DNA of 64,000 nucleotides from Pirellulales bacterium (GCA_035546535.1 DASZWQ010000204.1:62001-126000), one strand, 5' to 3'; shown: positions 44,017 through 53,266, numbered from the stretch's first letter. The notes: generated by a model from the letters alone, not told the origin. Numbers and translations: made by a program.

Positions 44017-45351
44017 ATTCCCTCGATCACCGCTGAAATCATCATCATCCTGACGCTGATTCTGGCGAACGGATTCTTCGCGGCCGCCGAGATCGCCATC
44101 GTTGCGGCCCGCCGCGGCCGCCTGCAAAAGCAGGCCGAGGAAGGGGATCGCGCAGCCCGCGCGGCTCTCGAGCTTTCGAACAATCCGAATCGATTCCTCT
44201 CGACCGTGCAGGTCGGTATCACGCTCATCGGTACGTTTGCGGCCGCATTCGGCGGAGCGCGGCTGGCGAGTTTTCTCGGCGAGCGGCTGGCCGAGTCGCC
44301 GGTGGCGTGGATTGCCCGAAACGCCCCGGCCGTGGCCCTGACGGTCGTCGTTCTGGCGATCAGCTTTGCCTCGCTCATCCTGGGCGAACTCGTACCTAAG
44401 CGGCTCGCCCTGCGCCGCGCCGAAGGTCTGGCGCGGGTGGTCGCTCGCCCCATGTTGTTTTTGTCGCAGGTGGCGCGCCCGGCCGTCTGGTTTTTGGGAA
44501 TCACGACCGATGCCGCGCTCTTTTTGCTCGGCATGCCCAAGCAGGAAGACTCGGCCGTCAGCGTCGAGGATATCCAGCATCTACTGAAGATGGGGCGTGA
44601 GCACGGCGTGCTCGACCCGGCCGAGCAAAAGGTGGCGATGGAGGCTCTGCGGCTCGGCGATCGCTCGGTGCGCGACATCATGCGGCCGCGCACCGATCTC
44701 GACGCGCTGGACGTCGAAACGCCGGCCAATGAGATCATCGGCGCGGTGGCGATGGCGGGCTTTTCGCGCTTGCCGGTGTACGAGCGCGATCTGGATCACA
44801 TCATCGGCTACGTCCATATCAAGGACCTGCTGCGCGAACTGTACCTGCACACCGAAATCAACCTGCGGAAGATGCTCCATCCCCCGCTGTTCGTGCCCGA
44901 GACTCTGCCCCTGGACCGGTTGCTCGACTTGTTTCAGAAAAAGCGGACCCAATTGGCGATCGTGCTGGACGAATTCGGCGGCACACAGGGGATGGTGACG
45001 CTCGAGGACGTCTTCGAAGAGCTTGTCGGCGAGATTCACGACGAGCATCGCCGCGACAAGGAACAGGAAATCGTAAAGCGCGACGAGCATAGCTGGCTCG
45101 TCGACGGCAGCGTCAGCATCGACGACCTGGCCGAAGCCATCGGGCTGAAGCAGGTCGAATCGCCGGCCACCCGACGTTTCAGTACCGTGGCGGGCCTGGT
45201 GCTGCGTCAGTTAGGGCGCATTCCCGAGATTGGCGCCCGCACCGCCTTTGACGGCGTCGAGTTGGAGGTCGTCGACATGGACGGCCAGCGGATCGATCGG
45301 GTGCTCGTGACGGTGCCGCCTGCCGCCAACGGCACCGCCGGCGCGATCTGA
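44017..45351 (+). CDS. CNNM/CBS/CorC-domain membrane protein, AUU start
   Basis: Domains in order: a CNNM (DUF21) membrane part with about four hydrophobic segments (IIILTLILANGFFAAAEIAI first), a CBS pair (about 210-330, VRDIMRPRTDLDALDVETPA, then HIIGYVHIKDLLRELYLHTE), and a CorC/HlyC C-terminal domain. Such proteins are linked to magnesium or cobalt export. In frame the family N terminus begins right after a stop codon, and no ATG, GTG or TTG lies before the first membrane segment. ATT at 44017 has GAGG seven bases before it and gives MPSITAEIIIILTL. The next usual start, GTG at 44206, would remove the first segment. Confidence 0.88.
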   Translation: MPSITAEIIIILTLILANGFFAAAEIAIVAARRGRLQKQAEEGDRAARAALELSNNPNRFLSTVQVGITLIGTFAAAFGGARLASFLGERLAESPVAWIARNAPAVALTVVVLAISFASLILGELVPKRLALRRAEGLARVVARPMLFLSQVARPAVWFLGITTDAALFLLGMPKQEDSAVSVEDIQHLLKMGREHGVLDPAEQKVAMEALRLGDRSVRDIMRPRTDLDALDVETPANEIIGAVAMAGFSRLPVYERDLDHIIGYVHIKDLLRELYLHTEINLRKMLHPPLFVPETLPLDRLLDLFQKKRTQLAIVLDEFGGTQGMVTLEDVFEELVGEIHDEHRRDKEQEIVKRDEHSWLVDGSVSIDDLAEAIGLKQVESPATRRFSTVAGLVLRQLGRIPEIGARTAFDGVELEVVDMDGQRIDRVLVTVPPAANGTAGAI

Positions 45352-45563
45352 ACCGGGGCGTTCGCCCAAGCGCCGGCATTTCCCGCACAACCGGCACGGA
45401 TCGCCAAAGCACGTGAATTTTAAGCTACCGCGGCGCCACTTTCTTTTACCTACGCAGCGCAGCTTGACGATATATCGCTCGGGTGCCAGCAGCGACCGCT
45501 TCTGCGACGTATGTTTTGCCGGCGCCTGATATCGAACACGGCTTTCAATCTGAGGAACGAGAA

Positions 45564-45779
45564 ATGGCGGACGGGCCCTTGGCGGATCGTGTGAGCTCGG
45601 TACTGGAACGAAGTCCTTACTTGCCACGTCGCAATCTGCGTTACGAAGCCGCCGAAGGCCGCGTGGTGTTGCGAGGCACGGTCCACTCCTACTACCAGAA
45701 GCAGATGGCCCAAGAGATGCTCAAGGCCGTGGACGGAGTCCGCGAGATCGAGAACCAGCTGGAAGTTTGCTGGTCGTAA
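45564..45779 (+). CDS. small BON-domain protein
   Basis: The 71 residues form almost entirely one BON domain (LADRVSSVLERSPYLPRRNL, then RVVLRGTVHSYYQKQMAQEM, then VDGVREIENQLEV). BON domains often bind membranes or lipids. No signal peptide is seen. GAGGAACGAGAA precedes the ATG. An upstream in-frame ATG at 45483 has no ribosome site. Confidence 0.8.
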   Translation: MADGPLADRVSSVLERSPYLPRRNLRYEAAEGRVVLRGTVHSYYQKQMAQEMLKAVDGVREIENQLEVCWS

Positions 45780-45803
45780 GCCAGCGCGGCACCGCGCTTC
45801 GTT

Positions 45804-46655
45804 CTACGGCAAGAAGCGCCGCCGCACGAACTCGCGATCGATCGTGCCCTCGGCCACTGCCGTCTCGTGCTGCTCGTAATCGTCGCTGAAGAGCGCGTCG
45901 ATCATGCACTGCGTTTCGTTCGTGGCGTGTTGCAATCGCGAGATCCAAAGCGGCCGCAATAGCCCGGTCGAATCGAAGATCTCGGGCTGAAAGCACAGGA
46001 CGATCCCGGCCGCGATTTCGCCATTCAAATCGGCATTAGGGCTGGGCCGATCGAAGGCCGTGGCAAAGCTCGCCCGCAGCGAGGCAAACATCAGCGACCA
46101 GGCCTGCGGGCCTTCGTCACGGAAATCATCGGCAAAATCGCGGGCGCGCTCGGCATTGGACCCGAACTCGCATACGTCGTGCGTCATGCTGATGAAGCCG
46201 ACCAGCAGATCCGACCAACATTCCGCGCGGCGCCGCAATCGATCAAGACGCTGAGCTGTTGCCGCATCGATCAGCGGGCTATTGACGAGCATCGACATCG
46301 CCCGATTCTGCGCTTCGTGCTGCCCCAGCAGGACCGTACGAGCGACGGATCCGGCATCCTCCCCGGTCTGTCGATCATGGGCCGTGATGACGCCGCCCCA
46401 GACCCGCGCCAGCACATCGCCCGTGACGATTTCTTCCAGCATCCCGATGCTAGCCCGCAATTCTTCGATCGTGTGCCCCTCGACGGGGATTTCGGTCAAA
46501 CGTTTGAGCATTCGCCCCCAGCGGTCAAGGCGGCACTTCGAGCCCGACCAATAGCGCTCCAGGCAAGGCGCCGGAAGAGGCGCCGCGTCGTTCATCACCA
46601 GGTGGCCATGCTGAGCGGCCAGTGAGGCTAGTTCCACAAGATCGCGTGCTTGCAT
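45804..46655 (-). CDS. hypothetical protein, mostly helical
   Basis: The 283-residue protein has no domain that I recognise and no signal peptide. It is rich in helix formers and contains ERYWSGSKCRLDRWGRMLKR and WSDLLVGFISMTHDVCEFGS. The closest impression is of a conserved planctomycete cytosolic protein. It is read toward the BON gene, with a 24-base gap between the two stops. Confidence 0.6.
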   Translation of the reverse strand: MQARDLVELASLAAQHGHLVMNDAAPLPAPCLERYWSGSKCRLDRWGRMLKRLTEIPVEGHTIEELRASIGMLEEIVTGDVLARVWGGVITAHDRQTGEDAGSVARTVLLGQHEAQNRAMSMLVNSPLIDAATAQRLDRLRRRAECWSDLLVGFISMTHDVCEFGSNAERARDFADDFRDEGPQAWSLMFASLRASFATAFDRPSPNADLNGEIAAGIVLCFQPEIFDSTGLLRPLWISRLQHATNETQCMIDALFSDDYEQHETAVAEGTIDREFVRRRFLP

Positions 46656-46737
46656 GCGACAGGCCGATGGATGGCAGGGCGGCGGGCGAAAATGGAGGGG
46701 CCCGGATCGTTACCGAGGAAGCGCCGGCGTCCGAACG

Positions 46738-46773
46738 GGCGAGAGAGCCTGAGGGGACCAAGGCTCTCTCGCC
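46738..46773. repeat. 13-bp perfect inverted repeat
   Basis: Arms ggcgagagagcct (46738-46750) and aggctctctcgcc (46761-46773) with a ten-base loop. It lies about 80-120 bases before the start of the helical hypothetical gene on the minus strand and could affect its transcript. Confidence 0.75.
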
Positions 46774-46943
46774 ACGCTCGAAGCGGGATCTTCTCGTCAA
46801 AACGTCCTTAGGCAAAGCTGGTGCCGCGCGGGAGGCCGAACCATCGTCACGGCGAGAACCGTCGTACAAGTCTCATTCGAGCAGAGACTTACAGCCAACA
46901 CGGTATTGGCGGCCTCGCCCCAGTCAGGCCGCTCTTGTTGCAG

Positions 46944-46968
46944 TTTAGCCACATCAAGCGTGGCTAAA
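46944..46968. repeat. 9-bp perfect inverted repeat
   Basis: Arms tttagccac and gtggctaaa with a seven-base loop. It is the first hairpin met after the anti-sigma gene on the minus strand, about 115 bases past its stop. The strong symmetry suggests a terminator-like or REP-type element. Confidence 0.6.
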
Positions 46969-47084
46969 TGCCCACAGCCAGTACGATGCGCAGACCGAGC
47001 GATCGGAGTCGCAACCGAAAGGGCCTCGATAAAGTCAGGCCTGCAGGCCGCTCGACGAGTTCGGCGGCGCGAGTCAAAAAAAGG

Positions 47085-48071
47085 TCAGCGTTCGACCTTC
47101 AGCGGCACAAGGACCTTGACCTGTGGCACCAGTGGGGGAACCGAGCTATTGCAGATCGAGGAATCGTCCTCGCCACGCCCCGCCCCTTTGAAGCCGAAAG
47201 CATCGACGTAGATGTGATCCCCGTTTTCGACCAGTCGCGGGATCACGATGAAGACCACGCGGCCACTTTGGCACAGCACGTTCTGACCTCTCGGTCCGTG
47301 ATTGGAGCTGCGGTCCGAAGCCTCGTCGGCTGCGTCGGCCATGATGGCAAAATACTCGCGACAGTGGCCCCGCGTTGGCACATACCGATCGTTCTCGATG
47401 TGGCCGGGGTGATAGCCAAAGCTTCCGCCCATGACACGATGCCAGTATTGCAAAGCCGCGGGGTTCGCTGCTTGCAATTCCTGCGGAGTGGGGACACGAA
47501 AATCACGCTGCTTGGCCAAAGGAGATTCGGGGCAGACAAGCATCGACGGGCTCGTGAGCAGCCCCGCCTGCAACAACATCGGCGCGTAACTCCCCGCGGC
47601 GGCCATATTGCCGGTAGCGGGAATAAAGGGCAGATGGCCGTGAATGTTGCTGTATTGCGTCATCGCGACGCCCAGCAACCGCAGCTTGTTCTGGCAGGTC
47701 GCCAGGCGGGCGCCATGACGACTGTTTTGAATCGCTGGGAAAACCAGCATCGAGGCGACAAAGAAAATGCCCGCCGCGATCATGTAATCCGGCGCCTTCC
47801 AGGCACCGGTGCTAGCCGCGGCTTGCCCGGCGGAATTCCAGCCGGCGTGGGCCTTGACGAACTGAAACGTACGGGCTCCCAACCCGGGCGGCGGAGCCAG
47901 TTCGTCTTCCTCGTCCTCTTCCGAGGCGGCGTCGTCGAGAGCACGCAGAGAGGCTCGGAGCTTTTCCAGCTCGATTCGCAACTCGGGATCAATGGCCAGG
48001 GATGCCTCGACCGAGGCTTGTTCCGACGGTTCCAGCGCTCCCAGCAAGTAACCCAGCAGTTGCTCGCGCAT
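47085..48071 (-). CDS. anti-sigma factor with DUF1559/pseudopilin-like outer domain
   Basis: The 328-residue protein starts like a zinc-free anti-sigma domain (EQLLGYLLGALEPSEQASVE), has an acidic linker (DDAASEEDEEDELAP), one membrane segment (about 96-114), then an outer part beginning CQNKLRLLGVAMTQYSNIHG (126-145) and ending with NHGPRGQNVLCQSGRVVF (257-274). Those two pieces are hallmarks of DUF1559 proteins, which have a pilin-like N terminus and an H-x9-DG-like C-terminal motif. The start at 48071 is five bases after the sigma stop, so the pair is surely an operon. The outer domain may be the signal sensor; that is inference. Confidence 0.8.
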   Translation of the reverse strand: MREQLLGYLLGALEPSEQASVEASLAIDPELRIELEKLRASLRALDDAASEEDEEDELAPPPGLGARTFQFVKAHAGWNSAGQAAASTGAWKAPDYMIAAGIFFVASMLVFPAIQNSRHGARLATCQNKLRLLGVAMTQYSNIHGHLPFIPATGNMAAAGSYAPMLLQAGLLTSPSMLVCPESPLAKQRDFRVPTPQELQAANPAALQYWHRVMGGSFGYHPGHIENDRYVPTRGHCREYFAIMADAADEASDRSSNHGPRGQNVLCQSGRVVFIVIPRLVENGDHIYVDAFGFKGAGRGEDDSSICNSSVPPLVPQVKVLVPLKVER

Positions 48072-48076
48072 CGCCG

Positions 48077-48742
48077 TCAGCGATCTCCGCTTGGTTGGGC
48101 GCTCTTCCACGCCTCATTCAGCTTCGTGATCGCGGTGTGCAAGCGGCTTTTCACCGTGCCCACCGGCACTTTCAAGACCTCGGCGGCCTCCCGGTACTTC
48201 AGTCCCTGGTAATAGACCAAAGTAATCGCGCCCTTCAAGGCGTCGGGCAAAGCTCCGACCGAATCTCGAATCCAGCGCCGACGCTCCTCCGCGTCGGCCT
48301 CCTTGGCTGGCCCGGCCTCGCGGCTGACCAGCAATTCGGAAAGCGAGCCCAGGTCTTCTTCCGATTCGCCCTTTTGGCGGCGGTCCAGGCTCACCATCCG
48401 GTGTCTTTTGTTTCTACGTTGCGCATCAATGGCTTGGTTCGTGGCAATCGTGTAGAGCCAGGGGCGAAATTTCCGCCCCGCCTCGAATTGCCCGCATTTC
48501 AAGTGGACCTGCAAAAATGTACCTTGAAATGCATCCTCGGCCATGGCGGCGTCACCCAGGTAACGACGCAAATAGCTGTAAAGCTCCCGCTCGTAGCGGT
48601 GAACAAGGATCCCAAATACCCGAGGATCCCCGTCCGAGCAATAGCGGTCCAACAGGTCCTCGTCGCTCCATTGCGACAGGACCGAAGGAGCCGTCGTCGC
48701 TCGCTTGCTGATCTGCTTTTCGGAAGTGATTGTTTTACTCAT
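48077..48742 (-). CDS. ECF-type sigma factor
   Basis: The 221 residues show sigma region 2 (about 36-110, DPRVFGILVHRYERELYSYL, then FRPWLYTIATNQAIDAQRRN) and region 4 (about 158-212, KYREAAEVLKVPVGTVKSRL). Region 3 is absent, as expected for the ECF class. The neighbouring anti-sigma gene follows at once. An N-terminal tail of about 30 residues is rich in serine, threonine and lysine. Target genes are unknown. Confidence 0.92.
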   Translation of the reverse strand: MSKTITSEKQISKRATTAPSVLSQWSDEDLLDRYCSDGDPRVFGILVHRYERELYSYLRRYLGDAAMAEDAFQGTFLQVHLKCGQFEAGRKFRPWLYTIATNQAIDAQRRNKRHRMVSLDRRQKGESEEDLGSLSELLVSREAGPAKEADAEERRRWIRDSVGALPDALKGAITLVYYQGLKYREAAEVLKVPVGTVKSRLHTAITKLNEAWKSAQPSGDR

Positions 48743-49419
48743 GACTCTGCCGTGATATGCGGAACGCCCTAACCTGAGCGTCCCAAAGGGTTATTCTACC
48801 AAAACTGTTGGTTGCGCGAGATTTACGGATTCTTGTCGTTTTTTTCGCTCGAATGCCAAATCGGCATGACCGTGACCTTGCCGCTCCTGACGCCCGTATA
48901 ACCGCAAACGATGTGCCCCAAGCCGCGCGAATCCGCTCGCCAAGATCCTGCTGCCAAGCGAATTTACCGCAAATCATTCCAAATAAAGGCGTTATGGTTT
49001 ATCGCTTTGAGCACAGCGGGCGTGTCGCTAGCGACTCTACCGACGAAACCGCTTTTCAAGAGTTACAACGCTCAAGCCCGGCGACTGTATGATTCTGCAA
49101 CACCCAGCGGAGTGCGATTTCGAGTGCCTGCCATTCTGGCGACCGGAAGAGAATCAGTGATCTTAATGCCCTCTATCAAAGAAGTTATGGCGAATCAAAA
49201 GACCAGTGACCGCGCTGAAAATGCGAAGCGCGCGCAGCGAATCTTGTCTGGGTGGTGAATCCAAGAGTCAATCTGACGACAGAGCTTGGACACTTTTTTT
49301 GCGCCCTATACGGTCGGTAAGGAAATTGGTCAGTCACGCAAGCTACGGTTCATGAAATGCCGTATCTTCCGTTCATGCGGTCCGCGAATCCCCTGGCAAG
49401 GAGCCTGCTTACGCCCATG
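48743..49419. other. 677-base divergent intergenic region
   Basis: It lies between the minus-strand ECF operon and a plus-strand secreted-protein gene. It is slightly more A+T-rich than its surroundings. It holds a possible extended -10 for the ECF operon (48793-48801). Short open frames in it have no family look and no ribosome sites. Confidence 0.55.
48793..48801 (-). promoter_or_regulatory. extended -10 (TGGTAGAAT) before the ECF operon
   Basis: On the minus strand TGG precedes TAGAAT (five of six to TATAAT) about 50 bases before the sigma start codon. No clear -35 is present, in keeping with an extended -10 promoter or an ECF-type promoter that I cannot define by eye. Confidence 0.35.
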
Positions 49420-50703
49420 TACACTTCCGTGCGCAAACTGCCTGTTCTTATGCTCCTCGTGATTGCCGTCATTGGGCCGGCGATGGCCTGCGCACAAACA
49501 GGGTCGGATACGGATATGTCCAAAAGCTACTCACAGGCACGCGACTTCCTCAAAGAGCACACAGCGATCGTGGAACTCGAAGGAAAGGACCAGCAACGTG
49601 TACTGCTCTGCCCGGAATACCAGGGCCGGGTCATGACCTCCAGCTTGGCTGGCAGCGAAGGAGCGAGCCTGGGCTGGATCAATTACGACTTCATCAAGTC
49701 CGGCAAGCAGGATGCCGCGTTTAACAACTACGGGGGCGAAGACCGTTTCTGGCTGGGCCCCGAAGGTGGCCAGTACGCTCTGTGGTTTAAGCTCGAGGAA
49801 AAGCAACTCGTTAAGAACTGGTTCACACCTCCCGAGCTGAACACGGGCGCGTTCCGTGTGGTTGCTCACGACAAGTCAAGCTGCCGCATGACCCGACGCG
49901 TGCGCGTGACGAATGCCTCTGAACTCACGTTTGATCTCGAGGTACAGCGTGATGCCCGGCTGCTGGATGCTAGACAATTCGAGGAGCTCTTCGGCAAGCC
50001 AGCCGCCGACGCGCTAGGTGCCCACGGAGCGAATCCAGCACTTCCCCTCGTCGGCTTCGAAACGGTCAATACCGCCACCAACGTGGGCCCGATTGCCTGG
50101 GATATGACGCAAGGCATGGTGTCGATCTGGACCCTGGGACAATTCGCCGCCGGCGAACGAACCGTGATCATCGTGCCCTACAAACAGGGCAATGAGCAGG
50201 AGCTGGGACCTGCCGTAGAGTCCGGTTACTTCGGGCCGGTACCGTCCGAGCGATTGAAGGTGATTCCGACGGCGATACTGTTCCGCGCCGATGGAAAATT
50301 CCGTGCCAAGCTGGGCGTCTCGCAGAAGCGCGCCCTGCCGATAGCCGGCTCACTCGACCTCGACTCCGGCATACTCACGCTGGTTCACTTCACGATGCCG
50401 GCGAAACCGGCCGAACACTTCTACGTCAACAACACCTGGGCGATCCGCCAGAAAAACGCTTACGCCGGCGACGTCTTCAACACCTACAACGACGGGCCGG
50501 CGGAGCCGGGCGCCAAGGCGCTCGGCGGCTTCTATGAATTGGAAACGCTGTCCCCCACGCGTCCGCTTGCGCCCAAGGAGACGATCGCGCACACCCATCG
50601 CACCTTCCACATCAAGGCCGACGGCGACCGCCTGGAACGCCTCGTCAAAGCGACGCTGAACGTCGAGTTGGCCGACTTGAAGAAGTTCCTTGCCGCGCCG
50701 TGA
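49420..50703 (+). CDS. secreted DUF6786-like protein
   Basis: The 427-residue exported protein starts with a signal peptide (MYTSVRKLPVLMLLVIAVIG, then PAMACAQ). The body has the features of a beta-sandwich, mutarotase-like fold: GEDRFWLGPEGGQYALWFKL, RVTNASELTFDLEVQRDA and MTQGMVSIWTLGQFAAGERT. It resembles DUF6786 by eye; that assignment needs a profile search. ATG at 49357 and 49375 are in-frame alternatives; I chose 49420 because GGAG precedes it and the signal peptide is then complete. Confidence 0.7.
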   Translation, partial: YTSVRKLPVLMLLVIAVIGPAMACAQTGSDTDMSKSYSQARDFLKEHTAIVELEGKDQQRVLLCPEYQGRVMTSSLAGSEGASLGWINYDFIKSGKQDAAFNNYGGEDRFWLGPEGGQYALWFKLEEKQLVKNWFTPPELNTGAFRVVAHDKSSCRMTRRVRVTNASELTFDLEVQRDARLLDARQFEELFGKPAADALGAHGANPALPLVGFETVNTATNVGPIAWDMTQGMVSIWTLGQFAAGERTVIIVPYKQGNEQELGPAVESGYFGPVPSERLKVIPTAILFRADGKFRAKLGVSQKRALPIAGSLDLDSGILTLVHFTMPAKPAEHFYVNNTWAIRQKNAYAGDVFNTYNDGPAEPGAKALGGFYELETLSPTRPLAPKETIAHTHRTFHIKADGDRLERLVKATLNVELADLKKFLAAP

Positions 50704-50791
50704 TCTGATTTAGGGCCCACACAACGCCGCGGGCGGCCAGTCGGCGCGCTGGTCGCACCGGCGAACGCGCCGCCGACAACAGGATCGAACA

Positions 50792-51472
50792 ATGCTCTCT
50801 CGCGTGCTCGAGCCCGAGGTGATGGATACGCCGCAGGAAGCGCTCGACTACGACTCGATGGATCATACCGCCGTCAACGCGGCGTTCGTCAGTGACATGC
50901 TGGCCGTGTTTCCCGAGGCTGTCGACGCCGAAGAAGAACATCTGGCCGTACTGGATATCGGCACCGGTACGGCGCAAATTCCCGTCGAGCTCTGCCGCCA
51001 CGTTCCGTCGTTCCGCGTTACGGCCATCGATCTGGCCGTGGCAATGCTCAATCTCGGCCGGAACAATGTCGAAGTGGCCGGCTTGAGAGAACATATCCGG
51101 CTCGATCGCGTCGATGCCAGGCAATTGCCCTACGCCGACGGCGAATTCGCGGTGGTGATGTCCAATAGCATCGTCCACCACATTCCCGACCCACGCGAGG
51201 TCCTGGTCGAGGCCGTCCGCGTGCTTCGCGACGGAGGATTGATTTTCGTTCGCGATCTGCTGCGGCCTGTCGACGACGCCGAAGTCGAGCATCTGGTCGC
51301 CACCTATGCCGCCGGAGCGAACGACCATCAGCGACAACTCTTCAATCAGTCGTTGCGGGCAGCGCTCGACCTCGACGAAGCACGGGTCTTGGCCGCGAGC
51401 GTTGGCTTGCCGCCCGAGGCTGTCTCACACACCAGTGATCGCCACTGGACACTCGCGGCTCGCAAGGCGTAG
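50792..51472 (+). CDS. class I SAM-dependent methyltransferase
   Basis: The 226-residue protein has the class I methyltransferase fold: motif I VLDIGTGTA (53-61) for S-adenosylmethionine, a second acidic residue at the end of strand 2 (FRVTAIDLAVAML), and ARQLPYADGEFAVVMSNSIV with HHIPDP after it. The substrate cannot be told from the sequence. It is 89 bases after the DUF6786-like gene on the same strand. Confidence 0.88.
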   Translation: MLSRVLEPEVMDTPQEALDYDSMDHTAVNAAFVSDMLAVFPEAVDAEEEHLAVLDIGTGTAQIPVELCRHVPSFRVTAIDLAVAMLNLGRNNVEVAGLREHIRLDRVDARQLPYADGEFAVVMSNSIVHHIPDPREVLVEAVRVLRDGGLIFVRDLLRPVDDAEVEHLVATYAAGANDHQRQLFNQSLRAALDLDEARVLAASVGLPPEAVSHTSDRHWTLAARKA

Positions 51473-51487
51473 CGAGAGGCGTGTAGT

Positions 51488-53266
51488 TTACGGCGCGTCG
51501 TCGGCGACCACGGTTGCCGAAACGGCAATCCCCGCCTCGTCGATTTGCAACTCGATGAGCAGCCTGTCGGCCAAAGCGGTAATTTCCGCGAGGTCGCTCG
51601 CGCGGCCGGAATGCTCCGCCGGCTTATCCGCGTCCGAACCGGCCGTGAACAAACGGCGCACCGCGGCCAGGTCGAGGTACGCCAGGTGACTGGGTCTCGC
51701 GAGGCGCGGGTTCTCCAGAGCCTGGTAACGGGCGTTTTCGGCCAAAGATTGGGCGCGATCCAAGCGGGCCGTCTCACGAACTGCGTCGCGTGATGTGCCG
51801 GCCCAAAAATAGTCGTTGACCAGGGAAAAGGTAGCCGTGCTCCCCTGCCCCATCAGGGCCAGCCCGCCGACCGAGGTAAGCGGCACGCCGTCTTCCTCGG
51901 CGGATTCGATGGTCATCGTGGCGCCTTGCCGGTTGTACATCATGATGGCCGCCGTCAGCCCGCCGCGCAGAATCGGCTCGAGCCGCTGGCCCAAGGCCAG
52001 CCGATCGTCGGCCAATAAGGAATGCGTATCGAAGCCCACGATCCAGTCGACCTTAGCGGAAGAGGGCGCTTGCGCATTCACGTCTTCCTTGCACGGCACC
52101 AGGGCCGCGACTGCGTCACGCCCGCGCTCGGCCACAAGCGCCGACAGCGCTCGCAGCGCCACATGCTTGTGCATGGCCACATTCTGTTCGTCCGCAGACG
52201 GTTTCGCATCCGCTCCCTCGCGGAACAAAGTCGCCAGCAGTCGCGGCAGATCGATTCGCCCGGCAAAGGCCGCCACAGCCCCGGCGGGCAGGCGCTCGGC
52301 CAGAGTGGGCTGGTTGTCTCGTTCCTGGTCGATTCGCGCAACGGACGGTGCTTCGCGCCGATGCAGGAATCCTTCCACCACGATTTGCTCGCCGATCTGA
52401 CAACTCAGGGCCAAGTAATCGCTGTCTTCGAAGCAGCTCGACAACCAACTACCGGCGGTTGCTGCCAGATCACCCGACAATCCACGCTGCGCCGCGATCG
52501 TGGATTTCCATGCCGGCGGATCGACAAAGGCTCTGACCGCTGCTTGTGGGTTCAGGCGCTCGGTGGCCGCCTGGAAACTCTCGCGCTCGGCGAGGCTGGC
52601 GACCTCCTTGTTGCCGGCATGCAGTTCAAGCACCTGGGCGACGAGCTTGTCGCTCGTGGCGACGATCCCCAGTTGATCGATCGTGGTCAGGTACAGCGAT
52701 GGCTGTTCTCGGCTTGTCTCGATTCGGTAAATCGCGCAAGAACGGTCAGCACCCTTCCAACGCGTGGTTACGACGCGGCGTCCGGCGGCTCGCTCTGCCG
52801 CAAGCAGCCGGGCAACGACCTGATCGAGGACCTGGCTTTTTTGACATTCGACGAGCGCCAGCGCCGGACCTGTTGCATCCGGATCTGCGGCGGTTCCAGG
52901 CCACACCGCTACGGCCAACCGATGGCCCAGCAGGTCGTGCAAAAGATCGTGCGGCGACAGGCCCGTCTGATCGCGCAATTCGTTGGCCAGTGCGTCGACC
53001 GCCGCTTGATTGTCCGTCAAGAACTGCCGGAGCGGCGGAAAGTCTTGTAGCCGCGTACCGAGCGGGCTGTGGCGAAATGTGTCCCAATGCCTGGCCAGGT
53101 CAGTGACTTCGACGCAAAGCCCCGCGTCAGCCGGAACAAATCGCGCCAAAGTGACGCCGGTTTCGGCCGCCGGGCAGGCATGAGCCACAAACGCGGCAGT
53201 TGCTCCGAAGGCAATTAGCAAACCGAACCCACGCAGCCCCACGAGCGTTGAGCAAGGCATCCTCAT
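51488..53266 (-). CDS. large secreted protein, unknown, in ECF operon 2
   Basis: The 592-residue protein starts with a signal peptide (MRMPCSTLVGLRGFGLLIAF, then GATAAFVAHACPA). It holds no domain I can name; blocks such as LARFVPADAGLCVEVTDLAR and PAGAVAAFAGRIDLPRLLAT recall exported planctomycete proteins with repeated beta-alpha units. Its ATG overlaps the anti-sigma stop (ATGA), so it is translated with the sigma/anti-sigma pair and may be the sensed or protecting partner. Confidence 0.75.
   Translation of the reverse strand: MRMPCSTLVGLRGFGLLIAFGATAAFVAHACPAAETGVTLARFVPADAGLCVEVTDLARHWDTFRHSPLGTRLQDFPPLRQFLTDNQAAVDALANELRDQTGLSPHDLLHDLLGHRLAVAVWPGTAADPDATGPALALVECQKSQVLDQVVARLLAAERAAGRRVVTTRWKGADRSCAIYRIETSREQPSLYLTTIDQLGIVATSDKLVAQVLELHAGNKEVASLAERESFQAATERLNPQAAVRAFVDPPAWKSTIAAQRGLSGDLAATAGSWLSSCFEDSDYLALSCQIGEQIVVEGFLHRREAPSVARIDQERDNQPTLAERLPAGAVAAFAGRIDLPRLLATLFREGADAKPSADEQNVAMHKHVALRALSALVAERGRDAVAALVPCKEDVNAQAPSSAKVDWIVGFDTHSLLADDRLALGQRLEPILRGGLTAAIMMYNRQGATMTIESAEEDGVPLTSVGGLALMGQGSTATFSLVNDYFWAGTSRDAVRETARLDRAQSLAENARYQALENPRLARPSHLAYLDLAAVRRLFTAGSDADKPAEHSGRASDLAEITALADRLLIELQIDEAGIAVSATVVADDAP

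Larger units (their letters stand above)
46656..47084. other. 429-base intergenic region with three perfect hairpins
   Basis: It lies between the anti-sigma/DUF1559-like gene and the hypothetical helical gene. It holds no convincing gene. Three perfect inverted repeats lie at 46738-46773, 46868-46890 and 46944-46968; none is followed by a U-run on the minus strand. Confidence 0.6.

Noticed and set aside
46622-46948. Plus-strand open frame of about 108 codons in the 46.7-47 kb gap
   Set aside because: Composition is non-globular, no ribosome site precedes it, and it spans perfect hairpins. It overlaps the start of a better-supported gene.
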